Shown here: positions 22,485 to 35,239 of the stretch, in pieces
Numbering within the stretch: position 1 is the stretch's first letter
Layout: every line of letters starts with the position of its first letter
DNA from: Orientallactaga sibirica
Lineage: Eukaryota; Chordata; Mammalia; Rodentia; Dipodidae
DNA: 64,000 nt
Direction: 5' to 3'
NCBI GenBank assembly: GCA_036365145.1
Contig: JAEOAD010000034.1
Coordinates: 16,397,501 to 16,461,500 of the forward strand
Notes under the pieces: model-generated
Told to the model about the DNA's origin: nothing
The model's database searches: none
What the model saw: the letters and a program-made list of their open reading frames with translations, nothing else
Translations under genes and position numbers: made by a program

Positions 22485-24424
22485 AGGAAGGAGGGCAAGA
22501 GGGAAAGAGAGGGAATTAAATTTTATAAAAATTTTATGAAACTTGTTAGCTTATCAAAAGACACATTTTTATGCAGAAAAGTGGAAGGATTTCTGTAGTT
22601 TTAGAAGTTCCTTGCTTGGCTGGAGATAGTGAGCTTGGAAGTGGGAGTATTAATTAGAAAAGGATGGGGGAAATGATCAGTATGAGATGAGAGTGCTGAA
22701 GATGGGTATGGAAAACAGTGGACAGAGGATCAGGATATTCACAGAGCACAACTGATAAGACTGAATACAGCAAGGGACATAACTGAAGTCTAGATGACTA
22801 AATGTGTTTACTTACTTTTCCTTAGCAACTACATATTGACATGGTGACTGGATTGAAGTAGGAAATGATTAATATGACACATGATAAGAGTAGTTTAGAA
22901 TAAGCTTTGCATATCTCAAATGAGCATGCTGAAGAGATCTAAGTTTTTGTCCAGCAGTTTCTCTGCTTATACTAACAGAGATTTTCTATTTGTACAAGTC
23001 ACAATCTAAACTCTGATCATACAGTAGGAGGGATATAAGCCAGGTAAGACCTCCATATATTTCACCAATAAAGCCTGCTATTATATTTACTGTATGTTCA
23101 GTGTGATGAGTAGGCTCTGATCACTGCATCCACACAAGGACCTAGACTATGAAAGCTCTATCCTGACACATATGTCTTTGACAAATAAGCCAGGTAAGAA
23201 CATGATTCAGAATTTGTCTGTTAACATGTGCACCTGAAGGTTAAATGGCATTTCATGTATCAAAGCAGACCACATTGCCATAGCTAATTTTTTTTAAAAA
23301 GGAAGAAAAAACAATCTTTATTTTAAAATACTATCTTTGTTACGATAGTTAGTGATAATCAGAACCACATAATTCAAAAGTATAGGTTAAGTTAGAAAAT
23401 ATCAGCAATGTCTAGTGTTCAGAAGGCCAACTTTGGGTAGAGAGACCCTCAAGATTCTGCTAAATTATTTTACTTTGACATCTACCTTACCTACTCTGAA
23501 TCACCAATTCTGCCCTAGATTTAGCTCATTTGACCAGCTTCACTGCCTCCTATCTATAGTGTTTGACTCATTTGTCAAATTATATGCTTTCATAGGAGTT
23601 TTTGCTATTTTACTGTGTAGACTTTAGGAGCAAGGTTCCCAAGCAAAAATACATCCATGGTCTTTAGAACTATGGCTAGTAGAGAATATCCAATATCTAT
23701 CTTTTCAACTGAAGGGATTTTTTTAATGTTTTTTCCTTGCTCAAAGCATGTAAGGAAAATACAACCCATGTAGACAATGGGTTGTCAAAATAAACTGCTA
23801 AATTCATGTTAAGTATAAACCTGCTGCGATAGCTTGCAGCAGTGGACTCCTTTGTGTTTGATGAAATACTGGGAGTCATCTTCCTCTGCATCTTTTGAAC
23901 AGTCCAGCTTTTGTAATCTTGCCACCGCTACTTCACCTCTTGTTCCTTCCAGATCTGGCTCCCTTCCTGACATCATTTACATTTATGCTTCACTGAGACA
24001 GAAAGTCACAAATCCATTTCCAGTAGAAAGCACAGCTATGAAACCAGAGTAACATTTCAGTTAAACAAATGAGTGCTACGTGGCTTGGGTCTCGGACATG
24101 CATCTGTTCAACTGGGCTTTTTGTTGAATTAAAATTTATTGAAGCCAGGTCAGCAAAAGTTGTTCTTGTACAAGGGTGAGGAAATTGTACTGGACAGAAA
24201 CCTTCATGAAGTAGTCTTTGTTGAAAGGTTTACTTCTGCCTCCCTATTATAGAGAAATACATAAGTACTACAGATAATTACTTAGCATTATTAATAGTAC
24301 TTTAATATTGATAGGTCAAAGTTTATGAATAGTAATTCTTACTTTATAATAATAGATGCCACTTACACAATTATTATTTATCTGGCATTAAGTTGAAACA
24401 TAGAACCTGTGTCTGAAACTCCCC
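22481..24424. other. No feature recognised
   Basis: About 1.9 kb without a recognised repeat. The plus frame at 23834-24052 has no identifiable domain or convincing splice context. Confidence 0.5.
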
Positions 24425-24567
24425 ATCTCCCATGTGTAGGGGTCTCTACTTAAAGCACCATCTCCCATGTGGAGGACTAACTACTTTGAACACTTATATT
24501 GCAAGGGAAGGGGTCACTACTCTAAACCCCCTTCTTCCTTGTGGAGGAGCCACTACTTTGGCAACAT
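24425..24567 (+). repeat. Four-unit 35-36 bp minisatellite
   Basis: Units begin near 24425, 24461, 24496 and 24532. They share a pattern of (c/t)ccatgtggagg(g/a)..cactactttgaac. Because the period is a multiple of three, the overlapping plus frame (24432-24839) has a 12-residue repeat (LPCGGLTTLN, IAREGVTTLN, LPCGGATTLA). That frame has no other sign of being a gene. Confidence 0.75.
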
Positions 24568-24857
24568 CTCTGACATCTTTCATCATCCTTATTCTGGGGC
24601 TCTTGCAAAGGATAAATGAGTGTTCGAATATTGGGTATCCAACACTGTTCCATATTTATCAATTAGGTAAAAATGGTTTATTGCAAGTCACTATCTTCCT
24701 TTCTTCTCTATCCAACGTTGGTGGTTCCCCTCCTACTCTGCAAATGTTCACTTGCCCAAGGGATACTTTTCTGCCAGAGGTCATGGGGAAATATTTCAAT
24801 AGCATTTTACAAGTGATTAGGCCTTATCAAGTGTACTAAACTGCTGGCCAACATTTT
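24568..24857. other. No feature recognised
   Basis: Unique sequence carrying the non-repetitive C-terminal part of the 135-codon frame. No family resemblance. Confidence 0.45.
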
Positions 24858-25087
24858 AAAAATATTTTTATTTATTTATTTGTGAGGAGGAAAGAAGGTA
24901 TGGAGGAAAGAAGAAAGAGAGGGGAGATAGAGAAAGTAGACATATGACTTCTTGCCATTCATTACAAACAAACACTATGAATGTGCCACTTTGTGCATCT
25001 GGCTTTATATTGGTACTGATGAATCAAACCTGACCCAACAAACTTTGCAAGCAAGTACCTTTAACTGGTGGGCCATCTTTTCAGCCC
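24858..25087 (-). mobile_element. DIP-type SINE, minus strand, diverged
   Basis: Reversed (ttta)n tail, GA-rich stretch, ctttgtgcatctggctttat and a degraded reversed head (ggccatcttttcagcccc). Confidence 0.75.
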
Positions 25088-26314
25088 CCAATAACTTTAA
25101 AATAATAAATGCAATATTTGATTGCAAACCAACTTATGCCTGGTTTATTTCTCTCTGTATCAGTATTACATATTTTCAGATCATCTGCACCTACATATTA
25201 TACAGATAAATTGCATAAAGTTTGTGCAATATACTATATTAGGTACACTGTATGCATATACACCTATTAATCTTAAATCTAGTATATAGAACTGAAATTC
25301 TATATCTTATGTACACATATAATATATAGGTTATAATATCAGTCAGCTTTCCATAACAAATTCCTGAGATTAATTTATATAATAATGAGACAAGGTTCAT
25401 TTTGGCTTTTAGTTTCAGAGGTGTTAATTTATGATTTGTTGGTTGTGCTACTTTGGACAAGGTATAACCTCATGCTGGGAGAGCATACTCATTCAAAAAA
25501 AAACCAAAAAAAAAAAAATTTACTTCATGACAAAGAAGAGGAAAAAGAAGTGTTCTGTGCTTCAGAAATCCTTGCTGAGGCATTCCCTCAATGATCTCCC
25601 AGTGGAACCCACCAATTAAAGCTTCCACTACCTTTCTGTAGCAAAATATGGTTCTTTGGGGGACACATCCAACCAGAGCCCACATTATCATCAGATATAA
25701 TGATAATATCTTTTAGAGGTATTTATTAGTGTTGCTTTATGTTACATTACTGCTGAAGTTGAATGACCTGGAGAGTCCTACTTGATGTTGTACATCTATT
25801 CAGCCATCATCCAAACCTCATCTTAATTCAACAACTTCATTCACAACTAAAAAAAACAAAATCATGTTCTAAGAATCCCCTCATGGATTTTAGAAGCCTG
25901 GGTGAACTGCATAGATAAGAGCAGCTGGATGTGGGAGCAACTGAACTGAATCTAAACTTCACATGTGATTCTTATGGTCTATGTCATTTGAAAACCATGG
26001 AAACTTGGACACAAATATGTGTGCAAGGAAACAAAGAGAAATGTAAAATCACAACTAGGATTTCCAGTGGTTTGTGTGTGGATAATATTTATATAATAGT
26101 GGGTATTTTATTTTAATCAATAGAGCTTTGAAAATACTTACTCAGACAAAGAAACAGTAAACAACAGTAGAAACTGAGGCTATAACTTAATTATGAAGGT
26201 TACTATATTACATAGAAAGAAGTCTAGGTATTGTATTTACTTGCTGCTAAAAAATACTATTCATTAAGCATTACTTTTGAGTACTCAGTTAGATTTTCTA
26301 TATATCATCTCTAA
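25088..26314. other. No gene recognised
   Basis: AT-rich. A-rich tract at 25495-25519. Some text around 25340-25700 (gacaaggttcattttggctt) may be a decayed LTR, but I cannot place it. Confidence 0.4.
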
Positions 26315-26820
26315 TTTTAATATTTATTTATTTATTAATTATTTCACTATGTAGCCCAGAGTTATTATTTGAATATGAAATATCTCCCACAAGCTCATGT
26401 GTTCTGTTGTTATCTTCCAGTTTGTAAAACTATTTGGAAAGGTTGTTGGACCTTTGGGACTTAAGGCCTCCCCAACAAAGTTAGGATTCTGTGTGTAGAT
26501 TACATTTGCCTGTAATTCTGACCCCAGCTTTCTGATTCCTGATCCACTAAGATGTGACGACCCTCTGTCACAGACTCCCACAATGCTTTCTACACCATTG
26601 TAGACTAAAAATGTGAGCCAAAATAAAATTTTCTACTTTTAATGTTTTTTTCTCTTTTCTGTCATGTATTTTGTTGTGATGAGAAAAGTTACTAATATGC
26701 CCAACCTGGCCTCAAGCTCACTGTATAGCCAAGACTGATCTCAACATCAACATCTTCTGCCTCAGCCTCTTGAATGGTAGGAATTCAGGCATGAACCACC
26801 ATTCCTAGGATCATTCTCTC
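26315..26820 (-). mobile_element. B1-like SINE, minus strand, split by an LTR
   Basis: The left part ends tttcactatgtagccca at 26358. The right part resumes at 26699 (gcccaacctggcctcaagct) and runs through cctcagcctcttgaatggta to ccaccattcctagg. Removing the LTR and one GCCCA restores the normal reversed B1 order. Confidence 0.75.
26359..26698 (+). mobile_element. Solo LTR, ORR1/MaLR-like, nested in a B1
   Basis: A 340-bp unit with the MaLR order: ttatttgaatatgaaatatc, acctttgggacttaaggcct, ttcctgatccactaagatgt, a polyadenylation-type aataaaat at 26621, and gatgagaaaagttactaat. It is flanked by GCCCA at 26354-26358 and 26699-26703, the 5-bp duplication expected for MaLR. Confidence 0.8.
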
Positions 26821-28000
26821 TAAATTTCTAGTCAATGTTAAAATATATCTGTAATTATTCTTACCTTAATGGCAGGAATATTAAGACACAGAATGATTCA
26901 GAAATTTCCAGGGATTACTGAAGATCTGTTAAGACAGCAGCCACATCTTACCTTGAGACAATAAGGTAGCTTCATGGAAAGTGAGGCTTTTCTTTTGACC
27001 TTGAACAACCAGAGGTACTTGAACATGAGAAAATATATGACATAATTCTATAGAACGAGAAAATAATTAAGGCACCTAAAAGTGTTGTAAGTTGAACTTG
27101 AAGCTGAAAACTTGCTCATATACTTCTGCATCAGTATGTAGTTCTCCTTCCCATCTTGAGGTACAGGCTCCATGGAGGAATGTAAACAAGGTTTTCTATT
27201 ACTGAATTGGATGAGCATCTTAAAAAACAGCTGTATCTTTATCAAAAGACAACAAAATATTAATTTCTCACTGGTCCTGGGAACTCATGTAAAATGTATG
27301 GGCTGGTTTTTAATTTTCTCTAGTGCAGGTGGCATGCTGAGGTGGGGGGTAGGGGTGGAGAAGGGAAGGAAGTTTGTAGCTGAATCAGTGAAGTCACGCA
27401 GACCCAAGCATGGAATGACCTTGCTTGCGTGCCAAACTTCAGGCGGAACAATAATGAGAAGGTAGCAGAACTAATCAATTTGGAACAGAGCCCATTCCCT
27501 CCATCACTAGGGCCACTTAGAATGCAGGCGATGTCCTGAGCTTTTCCTCAAGCTTGCCCTTTGAGAACAAACACAGTGCTTTCTCTTACATAACTCAACA
27601 GAAAAAATGTAGATTTGCCATCTAAAATAGAAGCAGAATTAGTGTCCTTGTGAATAACTATTTTCTTTTTGTTTCACATTTTCTTTAACTTCCTACTTTC
27701 AGAATTTATGGAAGATTTACTCCATCTTCCATTTTTCCTGCACTGAACTCCATACTCTTAATAACTCCCCAAACTAATAATATTTCATGCATTTTCCTCT
27801 TAAAATATTTGTATGATTTCTCTGGATAGGAACCAAATTTTTTTCTGAATCTTATTAAACTAAATTCTGAAATACAGGCAAAATATAATTCTTGTAAATT
27901 TTGAATATATAAATATATATGAATGTATACTCTAAGATTATTTTTGACCATGAGTTAACTGTTCTGCCTAGGCATATGTGCTTTTGACATATAACTTCAA
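26821..28000. other. No feature recognised
   Basis: Unique sequence; the frame 27172-27465 has no family resemblance. Confidence 0.5.
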
Positions 28001-28150
28001 AACTAGTTTTCTAACCATGAGCATGTTTCTGAATTTTTCTGAGTCTTCATCTTGTTTTTTTTTTTTTTTGGAAAATAAGAATAATAATATTAATCTTGTA
28101 ATGTTATTGTGCAGATTAATTATAATATCTGTGAAATAAATATTTTGTTA
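28001..28150 (+). mobile_element. MIR-like fragment
   Basis: ttctaaccatgagcatgttt ... gtcttcatcttg, a T-run, then aaaataagaataataatatt and ttgtgcagattaattataat follow the MIR 3' pattern. Diverged. Confidence 0.5.
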
Positions 28151-28974
28151 TTAGCCATATCTATACTTTCTACCACTCATTAAAAAGAACATATTCCTTT
28201 TATAGATTTGGCAAGTTAGGCTTTGGGAGAATAATTCAATAATTCTAACTTAAGGCCTAGACTCTGAAGATTTCCTTTAATACATGCTGCATCATTGCTA
28301 TTGTAGATAAATGCATTTTGCTTTGACTCACATGAGTGCCTTTTTTCATTGGCTCCATAGACAGAAGCCCAGGAGAACCTGCATATCTGGAACAGAAGGC
28401 TTAAGAGGTTACTAATCCCTGATAGTTAGAGGGCAAGTGTCTGGTCAATGGCACTGCTCAGTCATGCCCAGAGAACTATTGTGGAGAGCATGATGATTCC
28501 CAATATCTGCAATGAATATGAATTAGCTTCTAAATAGTGCAGCTTCTTTGCTTAGGGACCTTCAAATCATGGCATTCTAGATAGGGAAGAAGTTTTGTAT
28601 CAAAATAAAAACACATACCACCTCCATCCACCACTAACAACCTAAAGGCTAGCCCACACTGTGTCAAGAGAGGTGACAAACAAAAGAGTGGTCTAACAGC
28701 CTTTCAGAACATAACACAGCATTTGTTCAAGGAATTTCAGTGCTTGTAAATTTTTAGGAAACACACGCACATTTTCTGGATCTTTGTCATGGCAGCCCCA
28801 TCTCTGTCATGAAATATCATTAACAATAAAATGACCTTATTATTTTGGAGTTTTTCCTGATTGTTTTGAGCTAAATGTGAGGCAATTATTCCTAAGAGAC
28901 TGAAAAGACCTCACAAATAATAAGGTTGTAAGAGTTATGATTCACCATGTTCAGTTAATCAAAGAGAAAGAAGC
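28151..28974. other. No feature recognised
   Basis: Unique sequence without a supported element. Confidence 0.5.
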
Positions 28975-29130
28975 CAGTACATACTAAGCTTCTATGAGAG
29001 CACTATTTTGGACTGTGTGCCAGATGCTTTTCATACAAGTGTTCCATATGATCCTTCCAACATCTCCAACAGTTCAATATCTTATGGGTATATTTTATAA
29101 ATGATGAATCAGATGCTTGAAACATAGGTT
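28975..29130 (-). mobile_element. MIR-like fragment, minus strand
   Basis: Reverse MIR pattern: gttccatatgatccttccaa ... atattttataaatgatgaat cagatgcttgaaa. Confidence 0.5.
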
Positions 29131-29423
29131 AATGATGATTTGACACTGTGGCGTTTGCTGGCAAGGCATAAAGATGTAATATGCACAAGATGCATTTTTC
29201 CAAGGATGGTAGATTCTGCTAATTAGAGGACCCTTTAGCTGAACCACTGTCATGACATTGGATAAGCACTATTGGATGTAGCTACTTCACAGCTGAAATA
29301 TAAGTGTCTGATAAAGGGAAGGAGAATTTGAAATGCTCACAGAAAACAATGGCAGAGAAGAGTACTAAATTAAATAAGGCAGTATATTTTTGTCTTAAAA
29401 GAGGAGAGTCAAGAATTCAATCC
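29131..29423. other. No feature recognised
   Basis: Unique spacer sequence. Confidence 0.5.
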
Positions 29424-29585
29424 AAGGCTGTGCATAATGGTGCAGACCTGTAATCCCAGTACTTGAAAGGATGAGGCAGGAAGATCTTAAGTTTGAGGCC
29501 ATACTAAGCTAAAAAGAAAATTCCTAGACATTTTAGGCTGCATAGAAGAATCTTTCAAGACAAGCAAACCAGCAGGCAAGCAGAA
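29424..29585 (+). mobile_element. Diverged B1-like SINE
   Basis: ctgtgcataatggtgcagac ctgtaatcccag, then gatgaggcaggaagatctta, agtttgaggcc and a degraded 3' part. Confidence 0.7.
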
Positions 29586-29786
29586 TTCAATCTAAAAACT
29601 AAAAGGATGTTTCCAAAGTAATAATAGAATTCTCATTTTCTTCATCAGTGAAATGAGATTCTTACATGATATGTTTTCTGCGACCCAATATACTTACCCA
29701 GTTCTTACATACTGCATTTGTTTAGTTACCATGGAATGTGTTGAGACACCAGCAGGGCAATTTATCTCAAAGTCCATTCTATTGTG
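29586..29786. other. No feature recognised
   Basis: Unique spacer before the LTR target-site duplication. Confidence 0.5.
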
Positions 29787-30250
29787 GTAAATTGTAAGGT
29801 TTGTGAATAACCAGACCAGGCAAGACCAATCTCAAGCAAAGTAAAACTTTTATTAGGGAAAGACATGAGCTGCCAGGCTGTCTCTTGACAGAAGAGCACA
29901 CACCTTTGGGTTTGTAAAAGTTAGGTTTTATAAGGCCTTTTTGCTGTGTGGGGGATAAAGGAATGGGGGGCTTGTTAGTGAAATCAGGTAGATGAGTTTC
30001 TTTAGGGGAATTTTTCCATTATTCATAAGATTATGGTAAGGCAGTTAGGGTGTGTCACCAAGACAGAGGTCAGGTGACTCTTTTGATAAGGTAAACAGGA
30101 AACTGTGGCCTAGGGGCAAGGGAAAACAATGGGTCAGATGGTTTCTGATGAATGTAGTCAGCTTGTATCTTCCCATAAGGCCACTTCTCATTGCCATTTT
30201 GTCATCCACAGAGACTCCATCTTGAGACTTGATCTGACCTAACAGTAAAT
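29787..30250. repeat. Target-site duplication GTAAAT (both flanks of the LTR)
   Basis: GTAAAT directly precedes and follows the LTR termini; identical on both sides. Confidence 0.85.
29793..30244 (-). mobile_element. Solo LTR with 6-bp target-site duplication (class II ERV-like)
   Basis: A 452-bp unit bounded by TGTAAGG at the left and CCTAACA at the right (inverted terminal repeats, 6 of 7). It is flanked by identical GTAAAT at 29787-29792 and 30245-30250. On the minus strand a TATAA-type element lies at 29938-29943 and an AATAAA about 85 bp downstream at 29849-29854, a normal U3-R spacing. A 6-bp duplication is typical of ERVK-like elements. No viral gene is attached, so the element is an old solo LTR left by recombination. 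Confidence 0.85.
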
Positions 30251-31085
30251 AAGAAATGAAGATCCCTTAATTTCAAATATTGAGCACAGGCTCATCATTT
30301 CCAGTATGAGTCATAATCCTCATCATAACAAATTAACTCTTTGGTGTCTGAGGATTGAACAGAAGGACCTGGTTATACTCTGTGACATCATTACTAAGAC
30401 CTGAACTCTGTGTTTCCAGTTCTTTTCATAATGTCTTTTAAAGCAATGTTGCCACAAAGTAGCAAGACTCAGGAAAGAAGTATTGTTATGGGAAATAATA
30501 CCCAATATTTTCCCTGAAAATAGTCAGACTATTTCAACAAAGTACATATTTCTCTTACTTAACATTTCTTTGAACCAATACCTGCATAATTGCCAATATC
30601 ATAAGGTAAAAGTAGAAAAACATTATCCCTTTCCTGTTATTGCCTCGTTCTTGCAAGAGAAGTAGACAAGAAATCAAATAAATGCAATATTGATAAACAC
30701 ATCCTAGTTGGTATGAAACTGCAGAGAAGTCACCTCTTCTGGATCTAGGACTGAGTTATTACTCACCATAGGGTACAAAGGGTAAGAGGGGGATTGAGGA
30801 TAATTAGGACTTAGCCAGACATAGCCAGGAAGACACTTTGAAGCATAGAAATAATTTCCTAGTAGTTTAACCTAAAGATGATATTATCAAGGATTCAGAA
30901 AGCCACACACAATTTAGACTGGGCACACCTGATGAGTAATACTGAGAGACAAAAGTAGAGAAATGGCCAGAGTCCAGATTTTAAAGTCTTTGAGAACAAC
31001 TTCTAGATATTAAGCTCTATCTTCTGGTTGATTTGGAAGTCATTAGAGTGTGTCAACAATAGAATTCATGATAAAATAAGCCTTT
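30251..31085. other. No feature recognised
   Basis: Unique AT-rich sequence. Confidence 0.5.
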
Positions 31086-31088
31086 TAA

Positions 31089-31142
<54 letters not shown>

Positions 31143-31335
31143 TGACAGAAAAAGGGAGAGAAAGAGAGCAAGAGAGAGTTGCCACGGCAGGGCCTCCAGC
31201 CACTGCAAACAAACTCCAGATGCATGTGCCCCCTTGTGCATCTGGCTTATGTGGGTACTGGGGAATCGAGCAGTGAACCGGGCCCTTAGGCTTCACAGGC
31301 AGGCGCTTAAACTACTAAGCTATCTCTCTAGCCCC
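31086..31335 (-). mobile_element. DIP-type SINE, minus strand, with long (TTTA)n tail
   Basis: (ttta)n of about 54 bp at 31090-31143, then the GA-rich stretch, cttgtgcatctggcttatgt and the reversed head ctatctctctagcccc. Confidence 0.9.
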
Positions 31336-33739
31336 AAAATAAGCATTTTTAAAGGTTCTCCTTATGGGACTTTGGGGAATATTTTGTGTGAGAAGCAAAA
31401 GCAGCAGTGGTGAGGAGCATAGCTGCTGGTATATGGACCAGGGTGGTGTCAGTGAAAAAGCAAAGGATAGGAAGACTTGAAGTAAGGTATCATGTCAATA
31501 TGAAAGGTCTGGAAAAGAACCGAATGTGATGAAAGCCTGCTTTCCCAGTGGTGGCACTACTGAAGGGTGATTGGGTCAGAAGGGCTCTAGTTTCATCAAT
31601 GGATTAATTCTTGTTGAGTAGATGAATGGGTTATTAGCAATGGGGCTTGATTAGAGACAAGTCACTAAGAGGTGTGCTTTTGAAGAGTTTATTTTATTCT
31701 TAGAACCTTCTTTCTCTCTCCTCAATGTCATGAAATGAGCAAATTTACTTTGACATACCTTTCCACATTAATGGCACACATTATCATAGGATCATAAACA
31801 GACACAAACAAACTCCCTGAATCATTGGGTTAAAATAAACTTACTCTCCAATGAGTTGATTTGATTAGGTATTTTGACACTATTAGAATGTGTATAAAGG
31901 ACAAAGCAGATTATCCATGAAATTGAGTTATTTTAATTATTCTTGATGATATTTCCTTGATCTATTTTGTATTTTCCAAAATTGTGCTAAAATTATTTTC
32001 ATCCAATGACAAAGGTACATTTCTGATTCTTAATAAAACACCATGTTTCCTCCCTTATTACAATACCCTAGTATCTTAACCATTCCTTTATTTTTTTTCA
32101 ATATATTATATACTTGGTACTAGACATAAAAGGTTTAACAATGAGGTACTGAAGACATTGTTCTCATGAAGCATTCCATCTACTTGTATTGCAGACAAAA
32201 ACAAAATAAATCTATGAATGAATACCATAGCCTTAGGCTGGTCTCAGTGCCATCATACAGGGTGGGTAAGTTAGATGTAAGATGCTATTTCAGTAAGATG
32301 CCTCAGAGAGGTGATAGTGAGCTGAAACCTGGCTTCTGGGTGAAAAAACATTCTGGAAGAGGGAACAACAGAGGAAAATAACAAAGGGAGCTATCTCCTC
32401 TGATGACACTAATTTCTCAAGCTCGTTGACATCACTTTATTCTGACGTTTTTAACACTGTGAAGTTGTCTACTTCTAGTATGAAATATGCTTCATGTCCA
32501 TCTTTATCTAAGGTCCTTCACTTGGAGATATGTCCCATAAGGACAATTTTCTTTTTTGACATGTCCTCGATGCCTCGTAGAATTATTCACAAACCTGATA
32601 TTACATATTTCTTGAGTGAATGTATGGAAGGGTTAATAATAAGTGATTTGATACAAATGGTTAGAAACAGAGACAATGTAACAGAAGCATGGCTGGTATT
32701 GGGAAATAAGGGGCAATGTGAAACTGGAATGGTAATATAAATCATTTAGTTGTGTAATCCATATCAGAGTGTTCATTTTATTTTAAATATGTTCAGCCTC
32801 CACTGGAAAGCTTTGGGTGGAGACAGAAGACATTGAATTTACATTTTTTAATAGATCACTTTGTAGATTGAATGTCAGGGTATGGGGAGATAATAGAAGA
32901 AGAGAGGTCTTCTAGGAAGTAAAGATTTCATATCCTGAGTCCTAATGGATTGCTCATTGTTCCCTCTCCTTAAAGTACAGATTGCATTACCTTACAGTAA
33001 TGCATTGTGGGGGATCTGCCAACTACCTCTCTGCTGGCATGACCAAAGGTAACAATAGCCTGGAACTCAGTACAAAGCTAATTTGGGGGAGTATCTTTAT
33101 GCCAAGAAAACATAAACATGTTTCAGAGATGCAGCCTTGATTAAAAATGCATGGAAACTGTGGCTGTAAGCTGAAGACATATGGCCTTTGGTTGCCTGGC
33201 ATTTTCAATTCATACGCAAGCATTATGGAGCTGCATTATAGATGAGGAGACACATTTCACTCTTAAATAGAAAGCTTTATGTCATCTTCCTTCTTCTCTC
33301 CATCTTTCCATACCCCATCCCACTCCTTGGTCAGAGACTGAACTGTTCAATTAAGTCTTGATTAAACATACTTCCATTTTTTTTTCAAAATGTTTGCTAC
33401 AGCCTTTGCTGCTATCTTCATAGAAATGAAAGAGTTTGCTTTAACCTTAGATGAGGAATCCATACCACTAGCTCTGTTTGCTGGAAAAGTCACTTCCATG
33501 TTTCCCTAACTATACTCCTGCTGCAACTTTTACACACTCTTTCCAACCTTTGAAAGGTGATAAACTACATTTTATATGCAGAGTCTACCATATGCAGTTT
33601 CTATATACTTCAGCTAAAGCTTCACCAAAAGTACATTATTCTGCTCCCCTAACTATGACAGGTAAGCAACATGGTGGTTATATCTACAGATTCAGTCATT
33701 AGGAAACACATATATAAAAACATAGATTTGAATGTAGAT
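31336..33739. other. No feature recognised
   Basis: About 2.4 kb of unique-looking sequence; the 104-codon frame at 32426-32740 has no recognisable motif. Confidence 0.5.
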
Positions 33740-33905
33740 TTGTTAGAAAATTATCTGTGAGATCCTGCATCACATTAACTGGTGCCTTTGATCTTTAATT
33801 TCTTTTTTATAAAGATGATAATTTTAGTTTATTTCTTATAGGTGCATACCATGATGCAATATTTTATATAGGGTTTAGTATAGCACTTGGAGAATAGTGG
33901 CTCCC
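33740..33905 (+). mobile_element. MIR-like fragment
   Basis: atctttaatttcttttttat aaagatgataat ... tagcacttggagaatagtgg follows the MIR 3' half; diverged. Confidence 0.45.
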
Positions 33906-34107
33906 TTAGAAATCCTCACAATTATTCACTATTTCTATATGTCCTCTGCATAAAATAATTGCTTTGTACTGATTTTTCTTAAAGAAACACTTAAGAGAAA
34001 TCATAATCTATTTTAGCTGCACATGAACCACATTCATTTCTCTTTCTCTGAGGTAGCTTTCTTATCAAAAGTCAAACAGTGTTCCTTTATCCTTTTAATT
34101 TTTTTCA

Positions 34108-34297
34108 AAATTATTTGAGAGAGAGAAAGATAGGGAGAGAGAGAAAACTATCGCAACAGGACCATTAGTCACTGAAAATGAACTCCAGATGCTTGTGCTA
34201 CCTGTTCATCTGGCTTACATGGGACCTGGGGAATCAAACCTGGGTCCTTTGGCTTTGCAGGTAAGCACCTTAAACATTAAGCCATCTCCCCAGTCAG
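34108..34297 (-). mobile_element. DIP-type SINE, minus strand
   Basis: GA-rich stretch, gttcatctggcttacatggg, gaatcaaacctgggtccttt and the reversed head gccatctccccagtc. Confidence 0.85.
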
Positions 34298-34784
34298 CCA
34301 TTGTCCTTCTTTAGAATGTTTTTACACATCCTCATTCATTATGGCTTAGGCATTAATACCAAATGTGTTGAAGGCAAACTGCCTAACAAAAATGTATGAC
34401 AAAGCACTCTAGCTTTGTGCTATGTTCTAGATACCTGCATACTTTCAAAATGTATGGGACCATGCCTGTTCTCCAAAGTGCTAGTATTAACAGGTGATGT
34501 CTTTAGGATGTGATTGGGTAAGGAAAGCTCCACCTTCATGAAAAGGTAACCTGTAACAGTAGACCTGAAGGAGCTTGTCAATTTCTTCTGTTGTGTGATA
34601 ACATGTCTAGGTGGTATCATCTAGGAAGCAGAAAGCTCTTATGACACTGAATTTGTTGATACCTTAAGCTTGAAATTCCTGACCACCAGAACTAGAAACA
34701 ATAGATTTCCATTTTTCTTTTTATAAATTATCAGTGTGAAGTATTTTTATAGCATCGTGAATGAATTAAAACATTAAAAATTTA
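34298..34784. other. No feature recognised
   Basis: Possible decayed LTR text near 34430-34660, not supportable. Confidence 0.4.
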
Positions 34785-34945
34785 CAGAAGTCACATAATC
34801 TATTTGAACTTCAATTTTTTCTGCAGAAATGAATTAATACTGCCACTATATAAAGTTGCTGTGAGGATTAAATGTGTAACACAAATAAAACTCAGCATAG
34901 AACAGTACAAATGCAGTGATTGATCACTATTGTCTTTTTTATTAT
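34785..34945 (+). mobile_element. MIR
   Basis: MIR core and 3' part: gaacttcaattttttctgca, gttgctgtgaggattaaatg, aacagtacaaatgcagtgat. Confidence 0.65.
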
Positions 34946-35003
34946 TCATTATTTTGCTTTCATAGCATATCATTATTATTATTCATTATTTTGCTTTCAT
35001 AGC
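34941..35003 (+). repeat. 26-bp direct repeat at 37-bp period
   Basis: The 26 bases at 34941-34966 recur exactly at 34978-35003, separated by an ATT-rich 11-bp spacer. It is a small local duplication. Confidence 0.9.
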
Positions 35004-35239
35004 TCTTATAGAGCCCTGAATATCAGTACTATAGTTTAATGTGCTTGTCTTCCTTGTTAAAGAAGGTTGAATTTCTAATACAGATGGTAACAGTGGGTGT
35101 GTACTGTTATCCATGACTGATCAGAGTTTACAGTAACCAGACATGCTGGCTTGCTTGGGACTATCCAAGAATTAATGCATTCCTATCAAGTGTTAAGATT
35201 TTTAGTTTGTACTTTCATTGGATGGAAACTTTGGTCTAT

